Assembly (NCBI GenBank): GCA_020847555.1
Contig: JADLBT010000151.1
Coordinates: 1 to 25,406 of the forward strand
Origin: Gemmataceae bacterium
Lineage (GTDB): Bacteria > Planctomycetota > Planctomycetia > Gemmatales > Gemmataceae
Length of the DNA stretch: 25,406 nucleotides
Direction of reading: 5' to 3'
Shown: one piece after another, positions 16,364 to 23,986 of the stretch
Layout of the letters: each line of letters begins with the position of its first letter
How positions within the stretch are numbered: the first letter of the stretch is position 1
Position numbers and translations under genes: made by a program
Notes under the pieces: model-generated
What the model was told of the DNA's origin: nothing
The model's database searches: none
What the model saw: only the letters and a program-made list of their open reading frames with translations

Positions 16364-17651
16364 GACCATCGTGCGAGTCCACGCCCGCGAGGTGCTCGAC
16401 AGCCGGGGTAACCCGACGGTGGAGGTCGATGTCCACTGCGCCGGCGGCGCCCGCGGGCGCGCCATCGTCCCGTCGGGCGCGAGCACCGGCCGGCACGAGG
16501 CGGTCGAGCTGCGTGACGGCGACGTGACCCGCCACGGCGGCAAGGGCGTCCGCCGCGCCGTCGCGAACGTCAACGAGCAAATCGGCCCGCGCGTGGTCGG
16601 TCTGCTGGCGAGCGCGCAGACCCACATCGACCGCCTGCTGGGCGAACTCGACGGCACGTCGAACAAATCGCGGCTGGGCGCGAATGCCATTCTCGGCGTG
16701 TCGCTCGCCTGCGCCCACGCGGCCGCCGCCGCGCGCGGGCAGCCGCTGTGGCGCTATCTCGACAGCGAAGGCGGTGCGCGCCTGCCGCTGCCGATGGTGA
16801 ACCTGATTAGCGGCGGGCTGCACGCGGGCGGCAACCTCGATTTTCAGGACTTCCTCCTGCTGCCGGTCGGCGCGCGTTCCTATGCCGAGGCGCTGGAGCT
16901 GACCGTTGCCGTTTACCGCGCGCTCGCGGCGGTGCTGACGGCGGAGGGGTTCGAGGGGGTGCTGGTCGGTGACGAGGGCGGTTTCGGGCCGCGCCTGCGC
17001 GGCAACGAGCAGGCGGTGGAGCTGTGTCTGCGCGCCATCGAGAAGGCGGGCCGTGTTCCTGGCCGCGATGCCGTCCTCGCCCTCGACGTGGCGAGCACGC
17101 ACTTCTACCGCGACGGCCGATATCACCTGAGAGACGCTGCCGTGCCGCTCACGGCCGACCAGCTGACTGACCTGCTGGCGCGCTGGGCCGCGGCGTACCC
17201 AATCCTGAGCATTGAGGACGGCATGGCGGAGGACGACTGGGAAGGCTGGGGCGCGTTGACGCAGGCGCTGGGCGGGCGCGTGCAGCTGATCGGCGACGAT
17301 CTGTTCGTTACCAACCCGCAGCGGCTGCGGCGCGGCATCGAAGCGGGCGTCGCGAACAGCGTGCTGGTGAAGGTCAACCAGGTCGGCACGTTGACCGAGA
17401 CGCTGGAGGTGGTTCGCCTGGCGCGCGGGGCCGGCTACCGGCCGGTGGTTTCGGCGCGGAGTGGCGAGACGGAGGACAGCACCATCGCGGACCTGGCGGT
17501 CGCGACCGGCGCCGGGCAGATCAAGATCGGGTCGGTGGCGCGCAGCGCGCGGGGGGCGAAGTACACCCAGCTGCTGCGCATCGTGGAGGAGAGGGGCGGG
17601 GCCGCGCCCTTCTCGCGCTGGCAACCGCTCGGCGCCGGCCGCGCGGGTTAG
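16350..17651 (+). CDS. Divergent enolase (phosphopyruvate hydratase family)
   Basis: This encodes 433 residues, the normal enolase length. Recognisable are [10 protein letters not shown] (17-26), [11 protein letters not shown] with the loop serine (41-51), H158 in GGLHAGG, E209 in GDEGGFGP, metal ligands D246, E289 and D316, catalytic K341, the [13 protein letters not shown] block (371-383) and K392. Two normally invariant active-site positions differ. The glutamate of QEF is D167 (QDF), and the histidine of SHRSGE is A369 (SARSGE). Both are plain in the DNA (cag-gac-ttc and tcg-gcg-cgg). Classical enolase interconverts 2-phosphoglycerate and phosphoenolpyruvate; these changes could lower activity or alter the substrate, and the genome may hold another, canonical enolase. 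The GTG start at 16350 has GGGAGG 5 nt upstream, inside the end of the kinase gene. Confidence 0.88.
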   Translation: MSEPETIVRVHAREVLDSRGNPTVEVDVHCAGGARGRAIVPSGASTGRHEAVELRDGDVTRHGGKGVRRAVANVNEQIGPRVVGLLASAQTHIDRLLGELDGTSNKSRLGANAILGVSLACAHAAAAARGQPLWRYLDSEGGARLPLPMVNLISGGLHAGGNLDFQDFLLLPVGARSYAEALELTVAVYRALAAVLTAEGFEGVLVGDEGGFGPRLRGNEQAVELCLRAIEKAGRVPGRDAVLALDVASTHFYRDGRYHLRDAAVPLTADQLTDLLARWAAAYPILSIEDGMAEDDWEGWGALTQALGGRVQLIGDDLFVTNPQRLRRGIEAGVANSVLVKVNQVGTLTETLEVVRLARGAGYRPVVSARSGETEDSTIADLAVATGAGQIKIGSVARSARGAKYTQLLRIVEERGGAAPFSRWQPLGAGRAG

Positions 17652-17687
17652 AGCAGAGTCCAGGGGGCTGGTGTGGAATGGGCATTC

Positions 17688-17762
17688 GTCAAGCCCACGG
17701 GTGGCGCCCCGTGGGTCAAGCGCCCAGCACTTCACCCACGGGGCGCCATCCGTGGGCTCGAC
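17688..17762. repeat. Palindromic intergenic repeat, copy 2 (75 nt)
   Basis: Arms of 29 nt (17688-17716 and 17734-17762) match as inverted repeats at 27 of 29 positions, one of the two differences being a tolerated G-U pair. The loop is 17 nt and agrees with the loop of the copy at 1763-1835 at 12 of 17 positions, including CCAGC and CTTC. It starts 36 bp after the enolase stop and ends 27 bp before the metK promoter, so it could also terminate kinase-enolase transcription. Confidence 0.85.
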
Positions 17763-17789
17763 CAACGATAGGGGGGCGCCCGGTTGGCG

Positions 17790-17819
17790 TTGTGCCGGAC
17801 TACGCCTTTTTCCTATAAT
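17790..17819 (+). promoter_or_regulatory. Promoter of metK
   Basis: TTGTGC (17790-17795) and a consensus TATAAT (17814-17819) are separated by 18 nt. The leader to the GTG at 17878 is only about 50 nt, too short for a SAM riboswitch. Confidence 0.65.
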
Positions 17820-17877
17820 CCCCCACACCGGAGGGTGCGATATTCCCGCCTCCCCCCCATTCCACGAGGGCCATTCC

Positions 17878-19143
17878 GTGAGCACGGAGCGTTATCTCTT
17901 TACCAGTGAATCGGTTTCCATGGGCCACCCGGACAAGGTGGCGGACCAGATCAGCGACGCCGTCCTCGACCACTGCCTGGCGGCCGACCCGACCAGCCGG
18001 GTGGCGTGCGAGACCCTGGTCACGACCGACCTGGCCGTCGTCGCCGGCGAGATCACCACCAAGGCCGACCTGTCTCGCGCCACCCTCGACCGGGTCGTTC
18101 GCGAAGTCATCGCCGAGATCGGCTACACCGACCCGACCATCGGCTTCGCCGCCAGCACCTGCCAGGTTATCACCCACCTTCACACGCAGTCGCCGGACAT
18201 CTCGATGGGCGTGGACGCGGGCGGGGCCGGCGACCAGGGCATGATGTTCGGCTTCGCGTGCAAGGAAACCAGCGCCCTGATGCCGCTGCCGATCTACCTG
18301 GCGCACCGGCTGGTCGAGAACCACGCCAAACTGCGCCGCAGCGGGGAACTGAAGTGGCTGCGACCGGACGCCAAGAGCCAGGTCACGATCGAGTACGACA
18401 CCGACGGCACGCCGCACCGCATCCACACCGTCGTCATCTCGACGCAGCACGATGAGTCGGTCATGGAGAAGAAGAACGGCAAGACCGTCTTCGCCGACAA
18501 GGCCCGGCAGGTGCTGGTCGAGAAGCTGATCCTGCCGACCCTGCGGGCCGAGTGGCACGACCTCGTCAAGGGCGACATCTCCCTGGTCCTGCCGGGCATG
18601 TCACCGGAGGAAATCCGCGACGACCACATCCGCTGCCACATCAACCCGACCGGTAACTTCCTCATGGGCGGCCCGCACGGTGACTGCGGCCTGACCGGAC
18701 GGAAGATCATCGTCGATACCTACGGCGGGCGCGGCCGGCACGGTGGCGGCGCGTTCAGCGGCAAGGATCCGACCAAGGTCGATCGGAGCGCCGCGTACAT
18801 GGCGCGGTACATCGCCAAGAACATCGTCAAGGCCGACCTGGCGACCCAGTGCGAGGTGCAGCTGTCCTACGCGATCGGCTACCCGGACCCGCTGAACATC
18901 TGGGTGACGACCAACGGGACGACGCCGAACGGCATCACCGAGGACCAGCTCGTCGAACTGATCCGCAGGCACTTCAAGCTGACGCCGCGCGGCATCATCG
19001 AGACGCTGAACCTGCGCCGGCCGATCTACCGCGAGACGGCCCGCCACGGCCACTTCGGCCGCGACCTGGCCCAGTTCACGTGGGAGCAGACCGACAAGGC
19101 CGACGCCCTCCGGGCCGAGGCCGGCGTGGCCGCAATGGCTTGA
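17878..19143 (+). CDS. metK: S-adenosylmethionine synthetase
   Basis: This encodes 421 residues. It makes S-adenosylmethionine from methionine and ATP. The N-terminal [16 protein letters not shown] motif, the [12 protein letters not shown] loop that covers the active site, [20 protein letters not shown] and [20 protein letters not shown] (phosphate-binding) are all intact and in order. The length is slightly above the usual ~385-400, owing to a longer central stretch around [14 protein letters not shown] and the C-terminus. The GTG at 17878-17880 was chosen because GAGGG lies 7 nt upstream and [14 protein letters not shown] is the expected first strand; a longer in-frame reading would pass through the enolase gene and the repeat. 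It has its own strong promoter and is followed after 102 bp by cobO. Confidence 0.97.
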   Translation: MSTERYLFTSESVSMGHPDKVADQISDAVLDHCLAADPTSRVACETLVTTDLAVVAGEITTKADLSRATLDRVVREVIAEIGYTDPTIGFAASTCQVITHLHTQSPDISMGVDAGGAGDQGMMFGFACKETSALMPLPIYLAHRLVENHAKLRRSGELKWLRPDAKSQVTIEYDTDGTPHRIHTVVISTQHDESVMEKKNGKTVFADKARQVLVEKLILPTLRAEWHDLVKGDISLVLPGMSPEEIRDDHIRCHINPTGNFLMGGPHGDCGLTGRKIIVDTYGGRGRHGGGAFSGKDPTKVDRSAAYMARYIAKNIVKADLATQCEVQLSYAIGYPDPLNIWVTTNGTTPNGITEDQLVELIRRHFKLTPRGIIETLNLRRPIYRETARHGHFGRDLAQFTWEQTDKADALRAEAGVAAMA

Positions 19144-19159
19144 AAAGCACAGAAAGGAC

Positions 19160-19228
19160 CAAACAGGAACCGGAACCTAAATTCAAAAGAGAGCACGGAC
19201 CTTCTGTTTGGTTCCTGGTTCTCGGTTC
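19160..19228 (+). other. Leader between metK and cobO with mutually exclusive pairings
   Basis: CAAACAG (19160-19166) can pair with CTGTTTG (19204-19210). The adjoining GAACCGGAACC (19167-19177) can pair with GGTTCTCGGTTC (19217-19228) with a one-base bulge. Because of their order, the two pairings cannot form together. The second ends just before the cobO ribosome-binding site. It does not resemble a cobalamin riboswitch and may only be a decayed repeat. Confidence 0.35.
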
Positions 19229-19245
19229 TTCCGAAGGCGGTGAGG

Positions 19246-19806
19246 ATGAGCGGCAAGCGGCGGCGCGGCCTGGTGATCGTGGTGACCGGGGACGGCAAGG
19301 GCAAGACGACCAGCGCCCTCGGGCTGGCGTGGCGCGCCCTCGGCAGCAGGCAGCGCGTCTTCGTGGTGCAGTACATCAAGGGCAAGTGGAAGACCGGCGA
19401 GAAAAAGCTGGCCGACCTGCTCCGCGCTCACGCCGACCACCTCGGCCTCGACATCGACATTTGCCCAATGGGCGACGGCTTCACCTGGGACACGAAGAAC
19501 CGCGAGCAGGACATCGCCACGACGCGCCAGATCTGGGAGGTGAGCAAGGACGCGATCGCGTCCGGCAAGTACGATCTCGTCATCCTCGACGAGATCAACG
19601 TGGTGATGAGCGAGCGACTTGGGTATCTCGACCCGAACGAGGTGATCGCGTGCCTTCAGGCCCGCGATCCCGACCTGCACGTGGTTCTGACCGGACGCGG
19701 GGCGCCGCCTGCTATCTGCGACTTTGCGGATACGGTGTCGGAGATTCGTGCCGTGAAGCACCACTACAAGGCCGGCGTCAAGGCGCAGCAGGGAATCGAG
19801 TTCTGA
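19246..19806 (+). CDS. cobO: Corrinoid adenosyltransferase, CobO/BtuR type
   Basis: This encodes 186 residues, the usual size. It transfers the adenosyl group of ATP to cob(I)alamin, giving adenosylcobalamin. The P-loop VTGDGKGKTTSALGLAWRAL (residues 13-32) has the GDGKGKTT form specific to this family, followed by VVQYIKGKWKTGE and LVILDEINVVMSERLGYLD, with the DE of the Walker B-like strand and the VVLTGRGAPP strand. The ATG at 19246 has AAGGCGG about 6-8 nt upstream; a GTG two codons earlier is an equally possible start. No other cobalamin biosynthesis gene is nearby, so it may serve salvage or repair of the cofactor. It is transcribed in the same direction as metK and convergent with the SDR gene. 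Confidence 0.93.
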   Translation: MSGKRRRGLVIVVTGDGKGKTTSALGLAWRALGSRQRVFVVQYIKGKWKTGEKKLADLLRAHADHLGLDIDICPMGDGFTWDTKNREQDIATTRQIWEVSKDAIASGKYDLVILDEINVVMSERLGYLDPNEVIACLQARDPDLHVVLTGRGAPPAICDFADTVSEIRAVKHHYKAGVKAQQGIEF

Positions 19807-19815
19807 TCCGACGGC

Positions 19816-19876
19816 CCCCCGCACCTCCCTTCTCCCCCTCTCCCCTGGTGGGAGAGGGGGCAGGGGGGTGCGGGGG
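19816..19876. terminator. Two-stage hairpin between convergent genes
   Basis: Outer arms CCCCCGCACC (19816-19825) and GGTGCGGGGG (19867-19876) enclose an inner 11-bp stem, CCCCCTCTCCC (19834-19844) with GGGAGAGGGGG (19850-19860), with a 5-nt loop. It fills the whole gap between the cobO stop and the SDR stop, so it probably terminates both. Confidence 0.65.
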
Positions 19877-19877
19877 C

Positions 19878-20633
19878 TCAATACGTCGCGCGGCCGCCGC
19901 TGATGTCGTAGCACTGCCCGGTCGTGAAACTCGCCTCGGCGCTGGCGAGGAAGTGAACCAGCGCCGCGACCTCCTCCGGCTTGCCGGTGCGGCCGACCGG
20001 GATGCGTGACACCATGTAGTCGATGGTCGCCTGCGGAATGCCTTCCAGGATTGGGGTCGCGATCACCGCCGGGCTGATCGCGTTGACGGTCAGGTCGCCC
20101 TGCCCGGCCAGCTCCTTCGCCAACGACTTCGTCAGCGCGATGAGGGCTGCCTTGCTCGCCGAGTACGGGCCGAGCGTCGGGTTGCCCTCCTTGCCGGCGA
20201 TCGAGGCGACGTTGACGATGCGCCCGTAGCGGTGCTGCAGCATCCCCGGCACCACCGCCCGGGACAGCAGGAACGGGGCCGTCAGATTGACGGCCATCAC
20301 CCCCTCCAGATCGGCCCGCGACAGCTCCCAGATCCGCCCGGCCTTGCCAACGATGCCGGCGTTGTTGACCAGGATGTCCAGCGGGCCAGCGGTGCGGCGC
20401 TCCAACTCCCCCACGAGGCGCCGGATGTCATCCTCAGACGTCACGTCGCCGATCAGCGCCGTCCCGCCGATCGCGTCGGCCACGCGGGCAGCGCTGGCCG
20501 CGCTGCGGTCGAGGACGCCGACACGCGCGCCGGCGGCGGCCAGGCGACGACAGATCGCCTCGCCGATGCCCTGGCCGCCGCCGGTCACCAGCGCAACCCT
20601 GCCGTCCAGGCGGAAAAAGGCTTGCTCGCTCAC
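19878..20633 (-). CDS. SDR-family NAD(P)-dependent oxidoreductase (FabG-like)
   Basis: This encodes 251 residues of a classical short-chain dehydrogenase/reductase. The Rossmann dinucleotide motif TGGGQGIG is at 17-24, NNAG at 90-93, and the catalytic S144, Y157 and K161 (YSASK) are in place. LDRS after the second strand, with an Asp at its end, favours NAD(H) over NADP(H). The C-terminal DISGGRATY is typical of FabG-like members. Many such proteins are not the fatty-acid reductase, and no acyl-carrier or fab genes are nearby, so the substrate is open (sugar or hydroxy-acid are options). The GTG start at 20631-20633 has TGGAG 5 nt upstream. It follows the sigma-factor gene by 40 bp on the same strand and may be co-transcribed with it. 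Confidence 0.9.
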   Translation of the reverse strand: MSEQAFFRLDGRVALVTGGGQGIGEAICRRLAAAGARVGVLDRSAASAARVADAIGGTALIGDVTSEDDIRRLVGELERRTAGPLDILVNNAGIVGKAGRIWELSRADLEGVMAVNLTAPFLLSRAVVPGMLQHRYGRIVNVASIAGKEGNPTLGPYSASKAALIALTKSLAKELAGQGDLTVNAISPAVIATPILEGIPQATIDYMVSRIPVGRTGKPEEVAALVHFLASAEASFTTGQCYDISGGRATY

Positions 20634-20673
20634 GGGGACTCCAGCGCATCAGGGTCTGGGGCGCGCTCCGAGG

Positions 20674-22275
20674 TCAGTCGCTTTCGGCGAAGCCGACGAG
20701 ACGCTTGCTGCGAATCGGCTGGCGAAGCTTCACCAGCCCGCGCGCCTCGATCTGGCGAATGCGCTCGCGGGTGATGCCATACGTCCGCGCCACCTCGTCG
20801 AGCGTCCGCGGCTGGCCGTCCTTCAGACCGAAGCGCAGCTCGATCACCTCGCGCTCGCGCGGCGTCAGCGACCGCAGCACCTCGGCAATGCGCTCGCGCA
20901 GCAGGTGCTGATCGACCGTCTGGCCGGGGTTGATGGCGCCGGGGTCGTCCAGGAAGTCGCCCAGGGACCGCTCGCCCTCACCGCCAAGCGGTTCGTGCAG
21001 GCTGACCGGGTGCCGGGCCACCACGCGGAGGGAGCGCGTCTCCTCCTCGGTGACACCGAGCGCCGCGGCAATCTCCTCGACCGTCGGCTCGCGGCCAATC
21101 TGGACCGCCAGCTCGCCCCGCACCCGCTCCATCGCCGCCAGCGTCCCGACCTGGTGGCACGGGACGCGCACCGTCCGGGCGTGATCGGCCAGGGCGCGGG
21201 TGATGCCCTGGCGGATCCACCACGTCGCGTAGGTGCCGAACTTGAACCCCATCCGGTGCTCGTACTTATCGACCGCCCGCATCAGCCCGCGGTTGCCCTC
21301 CTGGATCAGGTCGGCGAACGCCAGTCCGCGGCCGCGATACCGCTTGGCGATCGACACGACCAGCCGCAGGTTGCCCTCAGCCAGTTCGCGCCGGGCCTGC
21401 TTGTAGGCGGTGTACCGGCGCTCGATCACGCGCAGCAGCCCGGCCAACTCCTCGGGGGTGGTGCGCGCCTCCTGCGACAGGTCGCGCAGCTGCTTGACCA
21501 GCCGGGTCTGCCGCTCGCGGTCGGCCGCCGACCGCCCGCAGGACGCGATCTCTCTCTCCACCTCCGCCAGCCGTTCCGACCAGCCCCCCAGATCCTCGGT
21601 CAGCTTCTCCAGCAGTTCGGTACGCGGCGACAGCTCCTCGACCAGGCGGATCGCCTTGGCGAGCTGGCGCAGCAGGCTGCGGCGGACCCGGTGCCGTCCC
21701 GCGGCCGACATGGTCCGCCGCAGCATCTTGAACGTGGCACCCGACGCCGTGAGCACATGCCGCAGAGTGCGCAGATTGTGCGGCATGCGTGCGACGATCT
21801 GGTTCCGGCTCAGGCCCAGGCTGGTAACCACGTCGATGGTCGGATCCAGGGCCAGTTTGCCGGCCTGCACGCGCTCGAAGACGTCCGCCACGCGCACCAG
21901 CGTCAGCCAGTTCGACAGGGCCGCTCGGCGGTAGCGCTGCCGCGCCAGTTCGAGCTTGCGGGCGAGGGCCAGTTCCTCGTTGCGGTTGAGCAGGGGGATC
22001 GCGCCCATCTGCCGGAGGTACAGGCCGAGCGCGTCGTCCGGCCCATTCGTCCCCTCGTCGGCCTCCTCCATGTGGGCCGCGGCCTCATCGTCCCCGGCGC
22101 GTGCGGCGAACTCCTCGCGGCGGGCCTCTTCGTACCCGTCGGCGGTCCGGGCGATGTTTGCAGGTTCCTCGAACAGGCCGTCCGCCCGCTTTCCCTTTCG
22201 CCGAGGAGTTCCTGCGGAAGCAACGGGTTGACGCTGGCGGCCGGCCGCCCAGGTGGGGTTGCGGTCCGTTTTCAT
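20674..22275 (-). CDS. RNA polymerase sigma-70 factor (RpoD/SigA family paralogue)
   Basis: This encodes 533 residues. Region 1.2 (~82-118) reads DALGLYLRQMGAIPLLNRNE, followed by about 170 residues of charged helical non-conserved region. Region 2 is at ~290-370, with GNLRLVVSIAKRYRGRGLAF, ADLIQEGNRGLMRAV and FGTYATWWIRQGI for -10 recognition and melting. Region 3 follows from ~372, and region 4 (~466-520) has LTPREREVIELRFGL and a helix-turn-helix ITRERIRQIE for the -35. The segment after region 2 is RVPCHQ where primary sigma factors usually have RIPVHM, which suggests a group 2-type paralogue rather than the housekeeping factor. The ATG at 22273-22275 has ACAGGA upstream. A divergent RsbW-like gene and a FlgM-like gene lie nearby. 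Confidence 0.93.
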   Translation of the reverse strand: MKTDRNPTWAAGRQRQPVASAGTPRRKGKRADGLFEEPANIARTADGYEEARREEFAARAGDDEAAAHMEEADEGTNGPDDALGLYLRQMGAIPLLNRNEELALARKLELARQRYRRAALSNWLTLVRVADVFERVQAGKLALDPTIDVVTSLGLSRNQIVARMPHNLRTLRHVLTASGATFKMLRRTMSAAGRHRVRRSLLRQLAKAIRLVEELSPRTELLEKLTEDLGGWSERLAEVEREIASCGRSAADRERQTRLVKQLRDLSQEARTTPEELAGLLRVIERRYTAYKQARRELAEGNLRLVVSIAKRYRGRGLAFADLIQEGNRGLMRAVDKYEHRMGFKFGTYATWWIRQGITRALADHARTVRVPCHQVGTLAAMERVRGELAVQIGREPTVEEIAAALGVTEEETRSLRVVARHPVSLHEPLGGEGERSLGDFLDDPGAINPGQTVDQHLLRERIAEVLRSLTPREREVIELRFGLKDGQPRTLDEVARTYGITRERIRQIEARGLVKLRQPIRSKRLVGFAESD

Positions 22276-22462
22276 GGTTCGGTCCTGTCTCTCGTTCCGA
22301 TCGAATGTACGGCGCAGACGCATTCCCTGCTCGGAATTGGACATCCGTTCAGGAAGTGTTCGCGACAAATGAACGGCAAGGGGCAGGTGGAACCCCGGAT
22401 CCGTCGTCCCTTCCGGTCTTGCGGGGTAAGCGCCGTCAGGCCAACGACAACTTCCTGTAGGT

Positions 22463-22468
22463 ATTATA
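22463..22468 (-). promoter_or_regulatory. -10 element for the sigma-factor gene
   Basis: On the minus strand the sequence reads CTGTCTATAATACC, a perfect TATAAT, about 188 bp upstream of the ATG at 22275. The -35 position is not clearly occupied, so it may need an activator or another sigma factor. Confidence 0.45.
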
Positions 22469-22734
22469 GACAGACACACCAGGCGCCGCAGGGTTCCCGT
22501 GGAGGAACCTGGAGGGGCTACGACGTCAGGGGCATCCTTCCCGGGCGACTCCATCAACTGGGCTGGTCGTCAAGAGTTGTTATAGGTGAGAAACGTGCGC
22601 CGGCCAGGGGAGGTCAGCTCCGGTGGCCCGGCGAGCGTCGCCCCCCTGGGCCGTCCGCCCCGTTCTGGTTGCGGAACTTGCTGTCGGGACCGAGGTTGAG
22701 CGCAGTTGCCCGCCGCGGAATTCGTCGCGCCCGC

Positions 22735-22764
22735 TTGCCGGACACTTGGTTGCCGGTGTATGAT
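22735..22764 (+). promoter_or_regulatory. Promoter of the RsbW-like gene
   Basis: TTGCCG (22735-22740) and TATGAT (22759-22764) lie 18 nt apart, about 85 bp before the ATG at 22849. Confidence 0.5.
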
Positions 22765-22848
22765 TCCTGCGCCCCCTGAATCGGCGCGGTGGGCCGACCG
22801 CAAAGGAGCCGTGGCGCCGCCGCCCGGTACGCATGCGTGGAGGAAACC

Positions 22849-23286
22849 ATGGCCTCGGACAGCCCACGGTTAACGCTAACTCTGCCCAGTGATCTGCACA
22901 TGCTCTCGGTCGCGCGGGCCTTTGTCGAGGCCGTTGCTCAGACTTATGGGCTGGACAGAAGCACGGTTCACGCCGTGGTGCTCGCCACCACCGAGGCGGT
23001 CAGTAACATCATCCGCCACGCCCACCAGGACCGACCGGACGCCCACCTCCAGATCCAGTGTCAGCTCCGCGCCGATGCGTTCGAGTTGTCGTTCCTCGAT
23101 GAGGGGGAGCCCTTCGACATCTCCGCCGTCCCGCACCTGGACCCGACGGAGCTGCGCGTGGGCGGCCGGGGCGTCTTCCTGATGCGTGCTCTCATGGACG
23201 AGCTGAGCTGCTGCCCGCGCGGCGAGCGGGGGAACACGTTGCGCATGGTCAAGCGGCGGCCGACCTCGCCCACGGCACACGATTGA
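22849..23286 (+). CDS. RsbW/SpoIIAB-like serine kinase, anti-sigma regulatory protein
   Basis: This encodes 145 residues with a GHKL-type ATPase fold. The N-box is TTEAVSNIIRHAH (E49, N53), the G1 box LDEGEPFD (D84, G86), and the G2 box GGRGVFLMRALMDEL (from G105). These are the ATP-binding motifs of RsbW/SpoIIAB proteins, which bind a sigma factor or phosphorylate an anti-sigma-factor antagonist. No antagonist (STAS) gene is beside it. In planctomycetes and similar bacteria such kinases often work in partner-switching modules scattered around the genome. The ATG at 22849 has GGAGG 6 nt upstream. It is divergent from the sigma-70 gene, so direct control of that factor is conceivable but unproven; RsbW proteins normally bind group 3 sigma factors. 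Confidence 0.88.
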   Translation: MASDSPRLTLTLPSDLHMLSVARAFVEAVAQTYGLDRSTVHAVVLATTEAVSNIIRHAHQDRPDAHLQIQCQLRADAFELSFLDEGEPFDISAVPHLDPTELRVGGRGVFLMRALMDELSCCPRGERGNTLRMVKRRPTSPTAHD

Positions 23287-23578
23287 CCGCAAGCTATTTT
23301 TTTACAATAGGTTAGCAAACCTGGTCCGGAACCTCGTCATCCTCCGTCCGGTCCGCAGCGTGGGGGACACCGGCCCCCGTGCCAGGACCGGCACCCGGCC
23401 GCCCGCTCCGCGTCGTGCCCCGCCGAAATTGCCTAAATCTTGCTCCAGGGGGCGACGATACTGAGAGTAGAACGGCGGGATGTGAGCAAGCGAACAGTAG
23501 CCGTCAGCAACTTCCCGGGGAGACCTGTGTGACCCATCACCGTTCCGGCTGCCCGTACACGTCCTGGCGGCCCGTGGG
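23287..23578. other. Gene-free region after the RsbW-like gene
   Basis: No supported gene. The start has an unusual AT-rich patch (23295-23321) with a seven-T run, TACAAT (23303-23308) and a small GGTT-AGCA-AACC hairpin. TTGACC (23283-23288) is only 14 nt before TACAAT, too close for a standard promoter. The rest is GC-rich without recognised elements. Confidence 0.4.
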
Positions 23579-23608
23579 TTGATTCGATCGATCCCTATCC
23601 ATTAAAAT
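23579..23608 (+). promoter_or_regulatory. Promoter of the FlgM-like/Fur gene pair
   Basis: TTGATT (23579-23584) and TAAAAT (23603-23608) are 18 nt apart. This gives a leader of about 50 nt to the ATG at 23664. Confidence 0.5.
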
Positions 23609-23663
23609 GAACCTGTCGGCGCGGGCATACCCGCACCTCAGCCCGCAGGCAGGGGAGAAACCC

Positions 23664-23909
23664 ATGCGAACACACAATCCGACCTGTCTGGAAGGCCCGA
23701 TCACCGGCACCCGGAACTGGTGGCACATGGCGGAGCCCGAACTACCCCCCCGCAAGGCAACGCGGCAGGGCGATGACGAACCGCTGTTCCGCGCGGGCCT
23801 GGTGGAGGAAGTTCGACGCGAGATCGCCGCGGGGACGTACGACACCCCCGAGAAGTGGGAGAGCGCTCTGGAGCGGCTTCTGAAGCGTCTGGACGAGGCG
23901 GGCGACTGA
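23664..23909 (+). CDS. Small protein with FlgM-like C-terminal motif
   Basis: This encodes 81 residues. The C-terminal half reads GLVEEVRREIAAGTYDTPEK followed by an amphipathic helix ending ALERLLKRLDE. This resembles the end of FlgM-type anti-sigma-28 factors, where a helix, an (A/E)GxY turn and a second helix contact the sigma factor. The N-terminal half is polar, Pro-rich and probably disordered, also as in FlgM. No flagellar gene is nearby, so the partner may be another sigma factor, and the similarity rests on a short motif only. The ATG at 23664 has AGGGGAG 6 nt upstream; in-frame ATGs at 23607 and 23727 are alternatives. It is followed by fur after 77 bp. Confidence 0.6.
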   Translation: MRTHNPTCLEGPITGTRNWWHMAEPELPPRKATRQGDDEPLFRAGLVEEVRREIAAGTYDTPEKWESALERLLKRLDEAGD

Positions 23910-23916
23910 GGCGAAA

Positions 23917-23955
23917 CCCACCGCCGGCCGCAGCAGCCGGCCGGCTGGCGGTGGG
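23917..23955 (+). terminator. GC-rich hairpin between the FlgM-like gene and fur
   Basis: CCCACCGCC (23917-23925) pairs with GGCGGTGGG (23947-23955), and inside this GGCCG pairs with CGGCC. It lies before the Fur ribosome-binding site (GAGGAG, 23973-23978). It has no T-tract, so attenuation or mRNA processing between the two genes is as likely as full termination. Confidence 0.5.
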
Positions 23956-23986
23956 ACTTCCTCCCGTGAGCCGAGGAGTATCTATC

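Larger units (their letters stand above)
22276..22848. other. Divergent intergenic region between sigma factor and RsbW-like gene
   Basis: The 573 bp hold no gene I can support on either strand. The readable frames have no recognisable domains or ribosome-binding sites. Candidate promoters point both ways: minus at 22463-22468 and plus at 22735-22764. The long leaders (about 190 nt to the sigma-factor start) leave room for regulation. Confidence 0.5.

Noticed and set aside
17820..17877. Possible SAM riboswitch ahead of metK
   Set aside because: The leader after the likely transcription start is only about 50 nt, and no SAM-riboswitch-like helices are visible.
19144..19245. Possible cobalamin riboswitch ahead of cobO
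   Set aside because: The gap is too short and lacks the B12-box sequence; only the short alternative stems noted above are present.
22570..22901. Small minus-strand frames in the divergent region
   Set aside because: Several overlapping frames have no ribosome-binding site, no domain and a biased composition. Promoter elements point through them, so they are probably non-coding.
23283..23308. Promoter TTGACC / TACAAT after the RsbW-like gene
   Set aside because: The spacer is only 14 nt. The pair at 23579-23608, with 18-nt spacing, is a better candidate for the following genes.
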